Of a stretch of 64,000 nucleotides of DNA, positions 49,738 through 60,885 are shown piece after piece. How positions within the stretch are numbered: the first letter of the stretch is position 1; each line of letters begins with the position of its first letter. Both the position numbers and the translations under genes were made by a program. A model generated the notes under the pieces. That model searched no databases. It was given only the letters and a program-made list of their open reading frames with translations, and was not told the DNA's origin. Source of the stretch: Nomia melanderi (Eukaryota; Arthropoda; Insecta; Hymenoptera; Halictidae); the NCBI RefSeq assembly GCF_051020985.1, contig NC_135012.1:6264451-6328450 (forward strand), read 5' to 3'.

Positions 49738-50803
49738 CTTCCGCCGGATACACTGGATAAGCGTGCATTACCAATCGCGTAGTATGACGACAACGATGTT
49801 AATCTACTGTAAATATGTATGTAAATGGGCTACTTCCTCTTGAGAACGCAATAATCTATGCATAGGAAAGCAAACGTTGAAACAAAAGAATTGTTGGACG
49901 AGGGAATTGCTTAGTGTTTCACAGACCTTCTATTATTCTATTCGCTATGAAAAAATGTTTAACAATATTTCCACGGGTATGTAACTTTTAAGATCTAACA
50001 GGATTCGTCCGAGATGACACTCCTATTTCACGCGCCATTGCAATTTCCGATAACGTAATCGGAAGTCCGAGGTTTGCTAATTGGGATTCCATGTCCGCGA
50101 TTAAAAGAACAGAAAAATGAGAACAGTATTAAGATTACAATAATATCGCTGTTGCATAATGTGACGTAGAAATAAAGAGAAAAGAAGGAAACTTCTTCCC
50201 TTATCACCTAATACGGAATTCTTCAGTCCTCTTTTTGTTTGTAAATGCTCGTGCATGCTTCGGCAAATGCAAAGCGGTTCGTGTCGAGCAATCCATTTAT
50301 TACAAGCGGGTACAGTGTCTTCAAGCTTTTTTGATAACGGATGGTTGAATGTTTTATTGTCAACCCAATGACCAAGAATATTCCAGAATCGCATAAACCA
50401 ACCTATTCTCAAGCTCCTAAACGGTTTTTTATCTGAAATTACGTACGATTAATAATGAGCAAATATTGTATATACTACTTGAATAAAAGTCGATGTATCT
50501 TGCAAACAGAGTTCTGTGTTTGTTTATGATAATATCAACTTAACGAAAGCAAATACATTTGATTAATTGTAAGAATGTTTTATTGGCCCGGTTATGCGAC
50601 CAATTGAGCACCATTTGTGTCGAAACATGAATCATAGTATTAATCACGTGGCTGACAATGGATGCTCATTCTACGTGTGTGCGTTCAGTGTGCAGTGACA
50701 CTGTTGGAACTGGAAGTGTAAATGTTACGTTTACACGATAATTTTAACGGCCTTGTCTTCGGAATTCTCGTATAATGTGATAGAAACAACAAAGCTTGAA
50801 AAG
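49738..50803. other. Spacer between IFT46 and ClC-7 gene
   Basis: IFT46 3' flank followed by the probable ClC-7 promoter. Inverted CCAAT-type boxes (TATTGG near 50581, GACCAATTGAG near 50600) and the palindrome CAGTGTGCAGTGACACTG near 50690 lie upstream of the start codon. No other gene is seen; the minus-strand frame at about 50101-50412 resembles nothing known. Confidence 0.45.
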
Positions 50804-53800
50804 ATGACAGATTCACCGACGCATGTTAATGTGAGGATAAACAGCGCTGTCGAAGATAGTATTGATAGCTGCACGAACGAGGATACAGAACGATTATTAA
50901 GACCGAGAAACAATTTTGCATCATACTCGAACAACGACGTCAACATTAGATTTCGGGTAGGAAAACCATAGGAAATCCTCAACGCTATTTGTTCACATGA
51001 AAGTCATTCCTGTTTTTGTTTTGACAGCGCAGCTTAACCTAATCGAGGTACATTGTCGCCTATACGATTTACCTGTTGTGGTCTTTTCCTTTTCCATTGA
51101 ACCAATTGTCACTATGAAATCAAAGTGCAACATCTTCTGCATGTTACCTAAAACAAATTCATGGAATGACACATAATTGCATACACAATATAGTATCATC
51201 ATGTTTGTGTTTTCAATGTTTTTTTATCTCTTTTTATACTCGATAGAATGTTATCTCCAATCATGGCAGCCTCTCTTCGCAAAATATTATAGAAACGGTA
51301 TCGAGTAATCCAAGAAGACTTATCACAGATGAAATCACTCCTGGAGCCACTAATTTTTTATCAACTAACTATGAGGTAAATAATTCTTCTATCGCTTACC
51401 GATAATAAGCTTTGTCTCTTAACTTATAATTTTGCTTTACCTTTCTTTCCAATCTTATGTTAATCGTTAAGTATATTGTATCTTATCTTAGAAACCATTC
51501 ATCTTTTGAAGTGTTTTCTTTTGTTTACTTTGTTTCGTATTGTTATGTCATTTATCTTCTTCTTCATCTTCTTTTTTTTTAGAGTTTAGATTATGATCCC
51601 TGCGAGAACCACCTTCTGCAAGATGAAGAAAGAAGAAAGGGATATAAATTTGTAGTTAAAAAGAATTTTGCCAGATGGTTTATTTTCTTATTGATAGGCA
51701 TTTGTACAGCCCTTATAGCTTCTTTTGTAGATGTATCTATAGAAGAATTGACGCATCTAAAATATGGTTGCCTTAAGTTTTGTATCCTTTAATAGTAATG
51801 TAAAAGTATGGAAAATTAATATAATATTGACTGTTGTTCCTTACAATTGATAACAGATATGGATCAATGCATATTAAATAATTGTTTATGGCTACCATAC
51901 ATGATATGGTTGGCTTTAAATTTACTACCTGTGTTAATAGGGGCAGTTTTAGTGTCCTATGTAGAACCTATTGCTGCTGGTAGTGGTATTCCGCAAGTGA
52001 AGTGTTATTTAAATGGAATTAAAGTACCTCGAGTTGTACGTATTAAGACATTAGCAGTAAAGATAATCGGGGTAATCTGTACTGTAGTAGGAGGCCTAGC
52101 TGGTGGAAAAGTAAGTACTATTTATTACCATTATTCCTTAAATTGTTTACTACTTATAAGAATCTTATTTATAATAGTAGTACTCCTATTCATACCACAA
52201 TATTAATTACAGGAAGGACCCATGATACATTCTGGTGCTGTAGTAGCAGCAGGAATATCGCAAGGAAAAAGCACTACGTTTAAAAAAGATTTAAAAATAT
52301 TCAAGTATTTTAGAGAAGATCATGAAAAACGGGACTTTGTATCAGGAGGTGCAGCTTGTGGTGTGTCTGCTGCATTTGGAGCACCAATTGGTAAGTAATG
52401 GAAAAAATAATAATAAATATGCTACAGATTCTAATTACAAAAAAATAATTTAGGTGGAGTACTGTTCAGTATAGAAGAAGGGACTAGTTTTTTCAACCAA
52501 AGTCTTACTTGGAGAACATTTTTTGCTAGTATGATTACAACATTCACCTTAAATATTGTACTGAGTACATATCATGGACGTCCTGGTGACCTTTCTTATC
52601 CGGGTTTACTAAACCTGGGAAAATTCGAGACGATACCTTATCAAATTTACGAAATCCCATTGTTCATGTTAATGGGGGCAGTAGGAGGACTGTTAGGCGC
52701 TTTCTGGAATCACATAAACTATAAAATTACTTGTTTCCGTCTGAGATATATAAAACAAAGATGGTTAAAAGTAATAGAAGCGCTTTCAATTGGTGTATTG
52801 AGTGCAACAATGGGCTTCGTGACGATTTACTATTTAAACGATTGTAAACCATTAGGTCAAGATCCCACTAAATTTCCTATTCGAATGTTCTGCGGTGAAG
52901 GTGAATATAACGCGGTTGCAGCTTTATGGTTTCAAACTCCGGAAAGTAGTGTACGATCTTTATTCCATGATCCCAAAGGTATATTCCTATTATATATATA
53001 TATAAAACGTAAACGAACCTTGCATCTAATACCTCTATTTTTAGGATCTCACAACGACATAACATTAGCAATTTTTGTTATACTTTACTTCTTCCTGGCT
53101 GTTTTTACTTTCGGTCTCTCTATGTCTAGTGGACTTTTCATTCCATCCCTTCTGATTGGCTCTGCATGGGGTAGACTAATCGGTTCGGGTCTTGCGAAAC
53201 TTTTTCCTAACTGTGTAAGAAAGAGTTGCATAAATATGTATAATAACTCATAGTACATATATCATATAAAATATAAACTACTATCTGTTCTTCAGGTTGT
53301 TTTAGATCCTGGAAAATATGCTTTATTAGGTGCAGCTGCACAGTTGGGTGGTGTAGTCAGAATGACAATAAGTTTAACTGCTATATTGATAGAAGCCACT
53401 CAAGGAATATCGTTTGGTTTACCTGTTATAATAGTCCTTGTTATGGCTAAATGGGTTGGAGATTTTTTCAACGAGGTGCGTATAATATAGTAATCTTTGC
53501 CTTATGTCTAAAGAAAAGCTACATATGGGTTACTATAATCCTCTGTCGGTCATTCATCAGGGAATCTATGAGATTCATACACAAATGGCTGGAGTTCCTA
53601 TCCTACCGTGGGAAGCCCCGCCTTTATCAAACAATATATATGCTAGCGAAATTATGAGTCATCCTGTAGTAACATTAAAAACTGTAGAAAACGTTGGACA
53701 TATAGTGGAACTTCTTAAATGTGTAACATTTAATGGATTTCCTGTAGTGGATCCTCCTAGTAGCGACGAGGTAACGCCTGTTACATGTCTCACATACTAA

Positions 53801-54426
53801 GAAATACTGTAGTTTTATAAAATCAATTTTTATATCTTATATTTCAGACTGAAATACATTCTTATGGACGATTTCGGGGTCTGATCTTACGTTCGCAATT
53901 AATAGTGTTATTGCAAAATAAAATCTTCAATGAAGATGCAGAGTATTGGAAGAAAAGCATCAATATTAAATTGTTCAGGAAAGAATATCCTAGATATCCA
54001 ACAATTGAACAAGTAAACATAACTGACGAAGAGAAAACTTATACAATAGATCTAAGACCTTTCATGAATCCTGCTCCTTATACATTACAATATGTAGGTA
54101 ACTTGTTGTTATTCTGTTTTTTTATTGAAGAATTCTATCTGTTTACGCGAAGTTATTATTTTTTCCAGTCTGCAGCACTGCCACGAGCATTTAGACTCTT
54201 CAGAGCTTTAGGTCTCCGCCATTTACCAGTAGTAAATGATACAAATGAGGTATTAACACTTGTCGTATCTTTTAGCATAGTTTTTCTACAAAAAAAATAT
54301 ATTATTCTCTTATGTTTTCTTCAGGTAGTTGGAATTATTACACGAAAAGATGTTGCTAGATTTAGGATATGGAAACACAGAGGAAGAATGGGATTAGATG
54401 AACTTGTAATCACAAACAAAATTTAA
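50804..54426 (+). CDS. CLCN7: Chloride/proton exchanger ClC-7
   Basis: Lysosomal 2Cl-/H+ antiporter. Twelve exons: 50804-50956, 51247-51375, 51583-51781, 51857-52110, 52213-52390, 52454-52978, 53045-53214, 53296-53475, 53561-53770, 53848-54093, 54169-54249, 54325-54426; 808 residues, as in vertebrate ClC-7. ATG 50804 was chosen because upstream codons lack ATG in frame. Marks: GSGIPQVKCYLNG (anion filter), GGLAGGKEGPMIHSGAVVAA with the gating Glu just after the 52110/52213 junction, FGAPIGGVLFSIEEG, YHGRPGDLSYPGLLN, YEIPLFMLMG with the Glu expected for proton transfer, FIPSLLIGSAWGR, DPGKYALLGAAAQLGG, then two CBS domains (IMSHPVVTLKTVENVGHIVE and FRALGLRHLPVVNDTNEVVG). The N-terminus has acidic/Leu motifs (NEDTERLLRP) that could direct lysosomal sorting. 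Confidence 0.97.
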
Positions 54427-55862
54427 TTTGAATTTTTTCTAAAGAAATACCTTATAAAATTTCTAAGCAAATCTTTAATAACATATTATATACAAATGAC
54501 GCTTTTGTATAACTACAAAAAAGACTTTGAGACTGTATGAGGCTCAAATTTCACCAATGAAAAAAGTAAAAAACTTTAAAAATTAAAGCATTGAGGAAAG
54601 AAAAGAAAAAAACCTAATCATAAATACAGTACATATAGTATTAATTATTTATAAACAATTGCCAACCCAGCCAAGACCATAATTTAAAGAAAAGGTATAT
54701 GGGAAGAAGTACTAACAATAAAAGAAAATAATATTCGTACGACGGACTGTACATATTTATCTATTTAATTTTTAGAACTGGTACCTACTGTTCTAGATAC
54801 CTCTAGCATAGGATGCAACCAAATTATGCAACACCTTTACGTACAACCTGGAACATGAAGAAATATTTTACTGAAAAACACAGATCTAATATATTTATTT
54901 ATACTTGTTGTCTACTTATATATTTATCAAGAAAATAAACTAAATTGAAAATTGCATCAGTGTTTGCTCCTAACATTTATTTTCATAATTTGAACTTGCT
55001 GAAAGTATATTAGTTCTTGTGAAATATCTTGCAAGGATAGATATAAATATGTAATTCTATATATGTTAAACAGTCAATATTTTTTCAGGCACTTATTAAG
55101 TTTCAAAAATAACTTTGTATTTACATGTATATACACATATATACATTTTTATATATATTATTAATTAACAATAGTACATATCTAAGCTTTCCTATTGTCA
55201 TTGAAATGCATAATAAAAAAATGATTTGTTTATAGGCACGATCTCAATTATTTACAAATAATTGTGTGAACAAATATTCGGGAACCGGAATTCCCGCGAA
55301 GTCGACATTGTTAACTATAAAAGCCGAAGATATAAGAAATGCTGCCAATTAATTGCAGCTCCCTATTTTGGGAGTGAATCACCTTGAGACGGTAATACAT
55401 ACTGAGAAGAAGGCAGATCTATCTCTTTCTAATCCTCAATAAAATGAGACTTCAGAATTTTTTTGCGAAACTGTAACGGTCGAAAAGAGTACGTTATGAA
55501 GTCTTACGTACAAGTACGATGGTCTTCTCCTTTTCTTCGGTGTCTGTGATAATAACAAGTATTTAACATTCACGACAAAGTAAAGAACTTCATCGTATTG
55601 TAACACGGAAGCAAAACGTATTATCAACGTTAAATATTTCTCGTAAAAACGCACGTGATTCGAAAGTTCAACGGTATCATCTACAAAGATCCGCCATTCT
55701 TGTGATTGGTCTTTGAATTAAACAGATACTACGCATGCGTGCGTACTAAGAAAAAAAGGAGGCTAATTTAAATAACTTTTTTAAACAGCACGTTATAAGA
55801 AATTTACGGTGTATACATTTTTTAAACGCGAAAGTAATTAAAGGGATATAGATTAATACAAA
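54427..55862. other. Spacer: ClC-7 3' flank and CDK2AP paralog 1 promoter
   Basis: AT-rich 3' flank with several AATAAA-type sequences and no coding signal, then a promoter block at 55689-55743, listed separately. Confidence 0.6.
55689..55743 (+). promoter_or_regulatory. Promoter block of CDK2AP paralog 1
   Basis: Contains ATCCGCCATTC followed by TTGTGATTGGT (a YY1-like CCGCCAT and an inverted CCAAT box), then about 20 bp later ACGCATGCGTGCG, an NRF1-like palindrome. It lies 120-175 bp before the ATG. The same order occurs upstream of paralog 2. Confidence 0.6.
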
Positions 55863-56414
55863 ATGAATAGTTGTAAGTGGGATAGAAGTAAGAATGGCTT
55901 AAAAACAAAGAGAAATGTAGATTCCAGCAGAGAAAAACGAAAGAGTCTACATAGACTTATAACAAAACCTCATGAAACTGAAGAAGAAGCTATAATCCGT
56001 AGATTTCATGATGCACAAAGGATGGCAAGATTTCGAGCCAGAAAAAAGAAGGCTTTGGAGGAAGCCAAAGTATTTGCAACATTAGGATTCAAAGAACATT
56101 CTATAGTTGCACAACTGAAAAGAAAAGATACGAATTTTGAATTTGAAACTGGAAATCCTATTGTTAAGGTACAGAATATTGAACAACTTCAAACGTATTT
56201 GTCACCAGAAAAGTCATCGACTGTTGTACATATTACATACAACCAAAGTAGGTACTCTCAATTACTGAGAATTATCGAAGAACTGGGAAAAGATATTAAA
56301 TTAACATATGCAGGTAGTAAAACTTCAGCAGAAAGATTAAAAACAGGCATTATGCAAGCAAGAATGTTAATTAAAGAATGCTTATTGGAAACAGAAATTA
56401 ACTTTTGGCAATAA
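55863..56414 (+). CDS. CDK2AP (Doc-1) paralog 1 with STPR-like repeat
   Basis: Uninterrupted 183-codon frame from ATG 55863. The C-terminal 55 or so residues are a CDK2AP/Doc-1 domain (YSQLLRIIEELGKDIKLTYA, GSKTSAERLKTGI, ARMLIKECLLETE), the part of CDK2AP proteins that dimerises and joins the NuRD complex. The usual terminal Asn-Ala-Arg is replaced by Asn-Phe-Trp-Gln. The N-terminus (residues 1-35) is Lys/Arg-rich, and residues 38-60 form one 23-residue basic unit beginning ETEEEAIIRR and ending ARFRAR. That unit resembles the STPR repeat and matches paralog 2 at 16 of 23 positions. The linker is Gln/Glu/Ser-rich. Ordinary CDK2AP proteins lack the basic unit. Confidence 0.85.
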   Translation: MNSCKWDRSKNGLKTKRNVDSSREKRKSLHRLITKPHETEEEAIIRRFHDAQRMARFRARKKKALEEAKVFATLGFKEHSIVAQLKRKDTNFEFETGNPIVKVQNIEQLQTYLSPEKSSTVVHITYNQSRYSQLLRIIEELGKDIKLTYAGSKTSAERLKTGIMQARMLIKECLLETEINFWQ

Positions 56415-58382
56415 TTCATCTACAAACAGATACATTAATTTCAACAAGCAATAAACTTGTGATTCCCATTAGCAAGAATACGGATCATCCTAAATATTAT
56501 CTCCTGAATGAATAGTTATACTAATAAGAGACGTTACATTGACCAACTTTCCTTGTACCAATGGATAATAAAATAAAAAAAAAGTTAAATACATTTGTGA
56601 ATAGAACATGAGTGCTGAATATAAAAATACTAATCTGGAAAAAATTCATGCATATAGTGACAGTAGTACTCCATACAAGGCAAACGACGATCTAAAAAGT
56701 ATTTAAAAATTTATCTACACTTGTCAAACGAAATTTGAATAAAATTATAGATTCGTAAACAATATATGTATATGTAGTATGTTTCGATTACCTAGAAAAT
56801 ACCGCTGAGTCCCGCACATATGAGTTCGAAAATATTGCAAAACTTTGAAGCGTAATGTCATGGAAGATAATAACAAATATAATGAAACATTATAGACTAA
56901 TTCAAAGTCTGTTGCATCAAAGTGTTTTCGTAACTCGGAAGTTCGAAAACGTGAATCCTTTTAGAGTGTTCACCTGCGTAAGTTTCGCCGTTTCCTCTGA
57001 AAAACGGAAGAAAACCCGTCAAAATTTTTTCATTCCTTTAAGGAACAATTTTTCTTTCCAAACATGAAGAAAGTTTACCGTAAATTGAATATTTCCATGG
57101 AAAGATCATATTATCGAATGAAAAAAAGGCTGAGATCACCATTAACGAAGAGGATAAGGTGGCCGAACATTCCAAGAGAGTTCACGGCTGTTTGACAATG
57201 TCGTCGTGTATTTTAAGACGCGGTCGGTTCGGTCAATTGTTTTGCGGTCTCTTGGGTCGTACACCTGTCCGTCGTGAAGTTGCAGACGGGAGTAGGAAGG
57301 GGTTATGGTCAATAAACGCAACCACGTCACACGCAGCCTATCGGCGACCCCGCTTGGCCCCTTAAAGTGGCTCCGAACGAAAATCTTACATGTCGGCCGA
57401 TATTGCTTTTGTGCGTTTGTCTGTAGGATATCTTAAGAAAAACCGGACTAATTGTCATAGGAACGCCGTTAAGGGATCCGTTTCACCGCGAGTAAGATGC
57501 GAATGTAAAATGAATTTGGTCTAAAACGCGGTTTAGCTTCACGGTGAGTTAATCGTGCGTTTCAGTGAACTGACCGAATTGCATCCGCCATTGTTGTGAT
57601 TGGTGAACGTTCCAGAGAAGACGGCGTTCTTAGATTGGCGCGCATGCGCCTAGCATGCTACTTGACGACGCTCTTCTTTCGAATTTTGGGAGACACGCAC
57701 ACACAAAGGAACACGACACAGGTAGCCGCATATAAATACACGCGCGCACCTACACACATACACGTATTTCGAAAACAGTGTTCGCTACTCGATTTTTGCG
57801 CACGTGCTATGATATTTTTTTTTGAGCTCGTTGCCCGCGTCTTTTTAGGTACCAAAAATTGAATTATTTTTCACAATTTTTTCACTTATCGCAACGAAGA
57901 AAGTGGTTAACGGAGTATTTCGAAGAGGATCGTTGGGTTGATGTCCTTTCACTGCATTAGCAACGTAATTTTTCAGTCACTAGTGTCAGTGACACGGCCC
58001 GACGAAAATTTTTATTTAACAACGATTTAAAAATTATACTTTGAAAATTTATCGCTGGTTACTATATTTTTAAACATGTACGTGAACATACAATGTAATT
58101 TTAAAAAATTGTTTAAGAAAAAAGAAAGAAACGTTTCAATAATATTACCTTCTTTTTATATTACAGGCAATGTATTGCAAACAAATAATGTAGGCATTAT
58201 TAATTACGTAATAGCATACGTATGAACACTTGGTCAATACTTAAAAAAGGAGCAAGAAATTCAACTGTATACAACCAAAACGTATGCATAGAATATATTT
58301 TGTGAAAAGTTTGATATTTAAATCTTACAAAAATGACAGTCCATACAGATGATTGTACCTATGGCGTACATAATTGTATGTT
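56415..58382. other. Spacer and 5' leader of CDK2AP paralog 2
   Basis: First part: AT-rich 3' flank of paralog 1. From about 57140 the sequence turns CG-richer and carries the promoter block at 57583-57650. About 730 bp then separate that block from the ATG, presumably leader and a leader intron. Overlapping short frames are not supported. Confidence 0.5.
57583..57650 (+). promoter_or_regulatory. Promoter block of CDK2AP paralog 2
   Basis: ATCCGCCATTG followed by TTGTGATTGGT (21 of 22 bases as in paralog 1), then GCGCGCATGCGCC, an NRF1-type palindrome, about 33 bp downstream. Same order and strand as at 55689-55743. Confidence 0.65.
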
Positions 58383-59648
58383 ATGCCTAAGGTTAAAAAG
58401 AAATCTTACCTTAAAAAGGTAAGGGAAATGAGAGAATATAGACGACAAAAATTAAGGACAGAGACAATAGAAGAACGTGCTATTAGATTGTATACTGCTG
58501 CAGAAAGGATGAAGAACGCTAGGGCAAAAGAAACAGAGGAGCAGGCGGCGATCAGAAGAATGCAAGAGGCTCAACGAATGGCTAGGCATCGTGCTAAAAA
58601 GAAGCGTTGCTTGGATGAAAATTTAGCAAGAGAAATATCCAAAATTGCTGAACTCTCAAAAATGCCAGATGCAGCGACTATAGCACAAATGTCAGAAATG
58701 AATATGAACAAAATTTCTGCAGAGCTCAAACAAATGATGGAGAGGGGGAAAGTACCAGAACACATAGTTCAAATGGCTCAACTCGCTGAATTTAGCAAAA
58801 TGACTGAATTAAATAAAATGTCTCAGGATATGGCTAAAAGATATGAAATGGAAAAGATGGCAGAATATGCTAAAACAACGGAATATATGAAGATGCAAGA
58901 AATTGCAAAGATGTCTGAAATCGCTAAAATGAATGAAATGGTGAAGCTTTCAGAGATGGCTAAATATAATGATATCACAAAGATCAATGAGATCGCAAAA
59001 ATGAATGAAATGATGAAAATGTCTCAGATGGCAAAGATAAACGAAGTTCAAAGAATGAACGAAATAGCTAAACTAAATGAAATGGTAAAGATGACAGAAA
59101 TGGCTAAATATAATAATGACATAACCAAATTAAATGAAATTGCACAAATCAATGAAATGGCTAAAGAAATTGCAAAGATGAACGAAAAGACAAAAATGAA
59201 TGAAATGATAAAAATGGCAAACATACAAAATGATATAACAAAGATGCCTGAATATTCCAAAATGGCAGAGATGGCAAAACTAACAGAGTTGGCAAAGTTA
59301 AATGAAATAACGATAACAAAATTAAATGAGCCACCTCCACCAAAAGTACCAGAAATTCCTCGAATCCCTGAACCTGTGATCACTGTGCCAAACCCAAGAA
59401 ATTTGCAGAATGTTCAAACTGTACAAGTAGCACAGGCTAGCCCATCCAGTACAATAAACTTCCCTACTGTACCTGGACAGGGTAAATATGCTCAGTTACT
59501 GGTTATAATCGAAGAACTTGGAAGAGACATTCGTCTTTCATATGCTGGAAGTCGCAGTGCAGCTGAACGCCTCAAGATGGGTATTCAACATGCTAGAATC
59601 CTTGTACGAGAATGTTTACTGGAAACAGAGCATAATGCACGGCAATGA
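58383..59648 (+). CDS. CDK2AP paralog 2: STPR-like repeats, hexapeptide helix and Doc-1 domain
   Basis: Intronless 421-codon frame; the start is ATG 58383, since the frame upstream offers only TTG. Residues 1-25 are very basic. Residues 27-49 and 50-72 are two consecutive 23-residue units (ETIEERAIRL..NARAK and ETEEQAAIRR..RHRAK; 12 of 23 identical) resembling the STPR DNA-binding repeat described in silkworm FMBP-1. Residues about 155-315 are more than 20 copies of a six-residue unit like IAKMNE. A Pro-rich linker (PPPPKVPEIPRIPEPVITVP, then NPR) follows, and residues about 366-421 are a Doc-1 domain (KYAQLLVIIEELGRDIRLSY, AGSRSAAERLKMGI, ILVRECLLETEHNARQ). The linker motif EPVxxVPNPR is shared with paralog 3, so the domain is homologous and not chance. 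Likely nuclear; a role in NuRD is inference. Confidence 0.87.
   Translation: MPKVKKKSYLKKVREMREYRRQKLRTETIEERAIRLYTAAERMKNARAKETEEQAAIRRMQEAQRMARHRAKKKRCLDENLAREISKIAELSKMPDAATIAQMSEMNMNKISAELKQMMERGKVPEHIVQMAQLAEFSKMTELNKMSQDMAKRYEMEKMAEYAKTTEYMKMQEIAKMSEIAKMNEMVKLSEMAKYNDITKINEIAKMNEMMKMSQMAKINEVQRMNEIAKLNEMVKMTEMAKYNNDITKLNEIAQINEMAKEIAKMNEKTKMNEMIKMANIQNDITKMPEYSKMAEMAKLTELAKLNEITITKLNEPPPPKVPEIPRIPEPVITVPNPRNLQNVQTVQVAQASPSSTINFPTVPGQGKYAQLLVIIEELGRDIRLSYAGSRSAAERLKMGIQHARILVRECLLETEHNARQ
58840..59330 (+). repeat. 18-nt coding minisatellite (hexapeptide repeat)
   Basis: Degenerate tandem units of 18 nt within the paralog 2 coding frame. The protein consensus is a hydrophobic residue, Ala, Lys, Met/Leu, Asn/Ser and Glu. 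Examples in order are IAKMSE, IAKMNE, MVKLSE, MAKYND, ITKINE, IAKMNE. Register is kept for long runs, with a few one- or two-residue slips such as MAKYNND. Confidence 0.9.
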
Positions 59649-60885
59649 TCTGCCAATACACTTAGCGATTAGATTTTTAGCAGATTATTTTAGATAATGC
59701 TATGTACATTGTATGGAGTACAGCAGTATATTTTAAAGGGAGTGTCTTAGCATCCACAAAAATGTGCATAAATGTCTAATTCCTACTGTTTCATATTTTA
59801 TACGAATTTAACAATTGTAAGTTTAATAAGAGAAAGTGTAAGAGCCTGGAAAAATAATAGTTATTTAACTTACTGTCACTTTCAATAATAACTAAACAGA
59901 CTTTTTAGAAAGAATGTACACTTTTGTGGATGCCTAAAAAAATTAATCAATTAATAGTGCATAATATTGGGTATAAATGAAATAAATGACAAAAGAGACT
60001 TCTTTCTTTTTTTTTTGTTTTATTCTTATTTTTCTATTATGGACTTAAAGGCCACCAGTTTCTATGCATAAATGCAAATTATGAAGGATAGTTTCCTTCG
60101 TGTTAAGTTCTAATTTAGTAACTAGAGAGAATAATATTAAACAGGAACAATTTGTACACTGAAGAGTCTTCGTTTATATTTTCTACAGAAAATGTATTGC
60201 ATTTTTTTGTTACAACTATGGGTACTTAGTAATTACCTACAGTATACATATGAAAAAATTGATCAAACAAAACGTACCTATGGAAAGTATAATCATTGAG
60301 TATAACTGACTACAAGGTATATCTAAATAAAAAAGAAACAATTTTCTACAATAAAGTGTATTGATTTTATACCCTTAATTTCACAGTATCCATCGATCAA
60401 TTCGAAAGTACCGCGAAAATATTATGCGTCTGGGCACGCTTAGATTCTTACTAAGGTTCGGCATGCTTCGGATACGCGTCAGTAAACTAACGTGAACGAT
60501 GAGAAGCAGAAGTTATTAATTCGTAAATTAATTTAAGTCATATACTTCATTTTTATTTATACTTATTTATTTATTCTGTGAAATACAAATTCTCGTTTCG
60601 TTTAAAGGTAAGTTTTGTAACTTATAGAATTAATTGAAATATTTAGCTTGAGGTTATCGTGTTTGTGGTTTTCTTAATTATTCGTGAATATTTTGTAAAA
60701 ACTATATAAAGTCGTACCTCAAAACACCTAATTTCTATTAAACTATGTAGCTTGTTATCATTTATATAATAAAATTGGTATGTTAAGATAAATTGTAAAA
60801 GTTGTACTGTGGCATTTGGATCATTCTAATTTAGATTTCCCTCATAAATTATTTGTTAGGATATTTATTTAAATAGAGGTAGAAG
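59649..60885. other. Spacer between CDK2AP paralogs 2 and 3
   Basis: AT-rich with no coding signal; 3' flank of paralog 2, then the promoter of paralog 3. The CCGCCAT/ATTGG/NRF1 block of the other two paralogs was not found here. Confidence 0.55.

Noticed and set aside
50753..50803. Start of ClC-7 at 50753
   Set aside because: The codon is TTG; the first in-frame ATG is at 50804.
58374..58382. Start of CDK2AP paralog 2 at 58374
   Set aside because: That codon is TTG; the first ATG in frame is at 58383.
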